Shown: positions 5,641 to 8,014 of the stretch, one piece after another
Layout of the letters: the number at the start of each line of letters is the position of its first letter
Numbering within the stretch: position 1 is the first letter of the stretch
DNA from: JBBSMX01 sp038232935
GTDB lineage: Bacteria > Bacteroidota > Rhodothermia > Rhodothermales > JANQRZ01
Direction of reading: 5' to 3'
Assembly: GCA_038232935.1 (NCBI GenBank)
Contig: JBBSMX010000169.1
Location: forward strand, 1 to 8,014
Length of the DNA: 8,014 nucleotides
The notes under the pieces: model-generated
Seen by the model: only the letters and a program-made list of their open reading frames with translations
What the model was told of the DNA's origin: nothing
Database searches by the model: none
Made by a program: the position numbers and the translations under genes

Positions 5641-6798
5641 ATGGCGGAGATCAAGCGGTTCGACGGGCAGGTCGTCGTCGATTACATGGCGCGCGACTAC
5701 GACAGCCTCCTGCGTGCGATGCGGGAGCAGATCCCGTACAAACTCCCCGAGTGGACGGAGTACGAGTCCGAGGCCGACTTCGGCAACGTCCTCCTGCAAC
5801 TTTTCGCCCACATGGGCGACGTCCTCAGCTACTACCAGGACCGTGTAGCGAACGAGAGCTTCCTGGGGACGGCGCAGACGCGCCGCAGCGTGATCCACCA
5901 CCTCGGCCTCATCGGCTACCGGCTGGCGACGGCGGCGCCAGCCGCGGCCGCACTCACGCTCTCGTTCCCCGCCGCCTGCACCGAGGTTGTCACGCTCCGC
6001 CGGGGCGATGCCTTCGCTACCAAGAGCAGCAAGGGCAGCCCGAGCGTCCGGTTCGAGTACACGTCCGAGGTGCCCCTCGTCATCGAGTGCGCCGAGCTGG
6101 CCGTCGTCGGCGGGCGGAAGGTGGTCGAGGGCGTGCCGGTGGAGGAGGGGCTCTTCATCGAGGCCGAGCTGCTCGGGACCTCGGACGGGACGCCGAACCA
6201 GCGGTTCTCCCTCGCCCACGCCGATCTCATCCTGAAGGCACTCGGGTCCGGGCGGAGCCGCGACATCGTGCTCTGGACCGAGCTGGGAGGCGTGATCACC
6301 GCGTGGACGCTGCAAGAGACGCTCGCGTTCAGCCGCGCCGGGCAGACCGACTACGTCGTCGAGATCGACGCCGACGACCGGACGACGGTCGTGTTCGGGG
6401 ACGGCGCATTCGGGATGATTCCGGACGCCGGCTCCGCCGTCCGCGCCAGCTACCGCATCGGCGGCGGCCTCCAGGGGAACGTGCCGAGGAACAGCATTCA
6501 GACCATCTCCGACGCGCCCCAGCTCACGCTCCTCGGGGCCGAGGTGACGAACCCGGCCCCGGCGACGGGCGGGGCCGAGCGCGAGACGATCGAGCACGCC
6601 GTGGCCCACGCGCCCGCCGTCTTCCGCTCGCTCAAGCGCGCCGTCACCCAGACCGACTACGAGGCCCTCGCCCTCGAATTCGCCGGCGTCGGGAAGGTGC
6701 GGGCCGAGGCGCCCAACTGGAACACCGTCACGCTCTACATCGCCCCCGAGGGCGGGGGGCAGGTCAGTGACGTGCTCCGGGCCGACCTCCTCGCGTAG
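5641..6798 (+). CDS. Baseplate J-like protein, N-terminal 385 residues (gene interrupted by TAG)
   Basis: This is the front part of a baseplate J/gp47/Afp11-like wedge protein. Residues 10-100 hold the N-terminal helical region (VVVDYMARDYDSLLRAM, ADFGNVLLQLFAHMGDVLSYYQDRVANES). The family signature is at 248-282: TTVVFGDGAFGMIP, then AVRASYRIGGGLQGNVP. Residues 337-364 carry the FRSLKRAVTQTDYEALALEFAGVGKV segment that precedes the C-terminal domain. The frame then meets TAG at codon 386 (6796-6798), in the middle of a well-conserved stretch (SDVLRADLLA, stop, FEDLRPLSTLIEV), and the same frame stays open for 125 more codons of clear J-type sequence. The intact protein would be 511 residues. 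A truncated product would lack the distal wedge domain. Either a nonsense mutation, a sequencing error or amber suppression explains this; start 5641 is well supported by GGAGGG. Confidence 0.9.
   Translation: MAEIKRFDGQVVVDYMARDYDSLLRAMREQIPYKLPEWTEYESEADFGNVLLQLFAHMGDVLSYYQDRVANESFLGTAQTRRSVIHHLGLIGYRLATAAPAAAALTLSFPAACTEVVTLRRGDAFATKSSKGSPSVRFEYTSEVPLVIECAELAVVGGRKVVEGVPVEEGLFIEAELLGTSDGTPNQRFSLAHADLILKALGSGRSRDIVLWTELGGVITAWTLQETLAFSRAGQTDYVVEIDADDRTTVVFGDGAFGMIPDAGSAVRASYRIGGGLQGNVPRNSIQTISDAPQLTLLGAEVTNPAPATGGAERETIEHAVAHAPAVFRSLKRAVTQTDYEALALEFAGVGKVRAEAPNWNTVTLYIAPEGGGQVSDVLRADLLA
6796..6798 (+). other. In-frame amber codon interrupting the baseplate J gene
   Basis: TAG at codon 386 splits one continuous reading frame (5641-7176). 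Sequence on both sides belongs to the same J-type fold, and the context LLA-x-FEDLRPLSTLIEVEDVDYV suggests the original residue was an aromatic, most simply Tyr (TAC or TAT to TAG is one change). No frameshift is involved. Confidence 0.85.
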
Positions 6799-7176
6799 TT
6801 CGAAGACCTCCGCCCGCTCTCGACGCTCATCGAGGTGGAGGACGTCGACTACGTCGAGGTGTTCGTCACGGCCGCGATCAGCGTCGTCAGCTACTACTCG
6901 CAGGAGGTGATCGCCGAGGCCGTGCGCGCGGCGGCCGGCGCGCTCCTCGCCTTCGAGACCGTCGACTTCGGCCGGCCGATCTACCTCAGCAAGTTCTACG
7001 AGGCCATCGAGGCGATCGAGGGCGTTGCGTTCGTCACGATCACGGAGTTCCGGCGCGCCGGGAGCGCGGTCGCCGTCGAGCCCTCGGGCGTGCTCCTGTT
7101 CGAGGACTACGAGCTACCCACAGCCGCTGCAGCCTACGGCGGCGGTATCCGCATCCTGCCGACCGGAGGGTTCTGA
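6799..7176 (+). pseudogene. Baseplate J-like protein, C-terminal fragment downstream of the amber codon
   Basis: The 125 codons after the TAG continue the baseplate J frame: FEDLRPLSTLIEVEDVDYVEV, a VTAAISVVSYYSQEVIAEAVRAAAGALLAF helix, DFGRPIYLSKFYEAIEAIEGV and a VTITEFRR strand. These match the usual end of J proteins, where the distal domain contacts wedge partners. A GTG at 6835 (VEDVDYVEV) could restart translation and give 113 residues, but it has no spaced Shine-Dalgarno and would lack the first strand, so an independent protein is unlikely. The gene ends with TGA at 7174-7176, and the Shine-Dalgarno for the next gene lies inside its last codons. Preserved codon character after the stop suggests the interruption is recent or an error. 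Confidence 0.8.
7165..7170 (+). promoter_or_regulatory. Ribosome binding site for the tail-protein-I-like gene
   Basis: GGAGGG lies eight bases before GTG 7179 and inside the end of the J gene. It decides the GTG start, which otherwise has no ATG competitor until codon 118. The arrangement implies translational coupling with the end of J. Confidence 0.7.
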
Positions 7177-7178
7177 CG

Positions 7179-8014
7179 GTGCCGCTCCTCGACCTCATAG
7201 CGACCCCCCACCCGGACGGGCACCGGATCGACCTGACGTGGGCAAACCCGGACCCGGCGGCGCAGCCCGGCATCCGCGTCGTGCGCCGCCGCCACACCCA
7301 CCCCGTCGCGCCGGACGACGGCGTCGTGGTCGCCGACGGCACGGACCTCGCGTTCGGCACCGACGTGCTCGGGCGGGCGCTCCACCGCGTCGCCGACACG
7401 GGATTGCAGGGGGGGACGACCTACTACTACGGCCTCTTCCCGTACAACACGACCCCGCTCACGTTCGAGATCGACCGGGCGAACCGGACGGCGGCGCACG
7501 CGGGCGCGGCGCACGGCACGGCCGAGCGGATGTACACCCTGCTGCCGGCGCTCTACCACCGCTACGATGGCAGCGGTCAGCTCCGGCGCTTCCTCGACCT
7601 CCCCGGCGGCCAGCTCGACCTCCTGCAGAGCGCTGCCCGCGCGCTCCTCGACCTCGCCGACCCCACACGCGTCGACGGCCGGCTGCTCCCGCTCCTGGCC
7701 GAGTGGATCGGGTGGCAGACGGACTACCGGCTGGAGATCGACGCGCAGCGCAACGAGGTCCGCCGCGCCCCCACGATCTATCAGCGCGTCGGGATGATCC
7801 CCGTTGTCGGGGCGACGGTCAAGAGGATCAGCGGGTGGGAGAGCCGCTCGAAGGAGTTCGTCCACAATGTGTTTGCCTCGAACCGGCCGGCGCGGCTGAA
7901 CGTGTGGGGCCGTCGCCTCAACCCCGACGGGAGCGCGGCGTCGCCGGGCGCGCGCCCCGAGCGGGTCGTGCCCGAAGAGGGGGGGGCGGCGGCGGCGGCC
8001 CACGCCCCCCACGG
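7179..8014 (+). CDS. Tail protein I-like (Afp12-like) baseplate wedge protein with FN3-like N-terminus, partial
   Basis: This frame starts at GTG 7179, two bases after the J stop, and stays open for 278 codons to the window edge, so the 3' end is missing. Residues 15-90 look like a fibronectin-III-type domain (RIDLTWANPDP, GIRVVRRR, GGTTYYYGLFPYN). Residues 115-235 match the tail protein I core: ERMYTLLPALYHRYD, then RRFLDLPGGQLDLLQSAARAL, then LPLLAEWIGWQTDYRLEIDA, QRNEVRRAPTIYQRVG and VHNVFASN. Such proteins pair with baseplate J to form the wedge. The order gp25, J, I is the one expected for contractile tails. Residues after about 248 are Gly/Ala/Pro-rich and probably disordered, or mark the start of a variable C-terminal region. 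The last 40 bases contain a run of eight G, so the reading frame at the very edge is less secure. Confidence 0.85.
   Translation, partial: MPLLDLIATPHPDGHRIDLTWANPDPAAQPGIRVVRRRHTHPVAPDDGVVVADGTDLAFGTDVLGRALHRVADTGLQGGTTYYYGLFPYNTTPLTFEIDRANRTAAHAGAAHGTAERMYTLLPALYHRYDGSGQLRRFLDLPGGQLDLLQSAARALLDLADPTRVDGRLLPLLAEWIGWQTDYRLEIDAQRNEVRRAPTIYQRVGMIPVVGATVKRISGWESRSKEFVHNVFASNRPARLNVWGRRLNPDGSAASPGARPERVVPEEGGAAAAAHAPH

Noticed and set aside
4948..6609. 553-codon open frame on the minus strand spanning the small protein, gp25 and most of J
   Set aside because: It crosses three well-supported + strand genes and their junctions and shows no recognisable domain; open antisense frames are expected at this GC.
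6835..7176. Separate small gene starting at GTG 6835
   Set aside because: The same frame is continuous with baseplate J through a single TAG, and the J-type sequence begins before the GTG, so this is the J C-terminus, not an independent gene.

Overview
The window is part of an extracellular contractile injection system (eCIS, a phage-tail-like particle of the Afp/PVC type), read entirely on the + strand. It carries the central baseplate half of the operon. Genes run head to tail with gaps of 2-45 bases. No RNA gene, CRISPR array, insertion sequence or convincing terminator is visible, and no stretch over 300 bases lacks a gene. DNA is GC-rich (about 65-70% in most sampled lines). Several starts lack a good Shine-Dalgarno sequence. 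These traits would fit a high-GC Bacteroidota/Rhodothermota-type bacterium, but other high-GC phyla with eCIS loci cannot be excluded, so the taxon call is weak.

Layout: (1) 6-1283 encodes a two-module protein. An N-terminal DUF4157 ('eCIS core') region with a Cys cluster and HELTH motif is followed by a Cys-rich C-terminal half carrying SHGCVRL, the signature of YkuD-type L,D-transpeptidases. It is the best candidate here for a loaded peptidoglycan-acting effector. (2) 1321-2064 is a CIS-tube-domain protein. (3) 2068-2892 is a LysM-type baseplate/tube adaptor. (4) 2895-4010 is a gpD/gp27-like hub. (5) 4039-4887 is a gpV/gp5-like spike with an OB-fold and repeat-rich stalk. (6) 4895-5221 is an unassigned 108-aa protein. 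(7) 5227-5595 is a gp25-like wedge protein. (8) 5641-7176 is a baseplate J-like protein broken at codon 386 by an in-frame TAG. (9) From 7179 to the right edge runs an open, partial tail-protein-I-like gene with an FN3-like N-terminal domain.

Together, genes 2-9 would build the inner-tube cap, hub, spike and wedges of the baseplate. Sheath, tube, tape measure, ATPase, cap and fibre genes would lie outside the window. The DUF4157-transpeptidase gene is placed as cargo inside the structural operon.

The most notable points are the DUF4157/L,D-transpeptidase fusion, the amber-interrupted baseplate J gene, and short tandem duplications that fill two gene junctions and copy a stop codon. Amber codons are also the only barrier between gp25 and J, and between the CIS-tube and LysM genes, each pair being in one frame.
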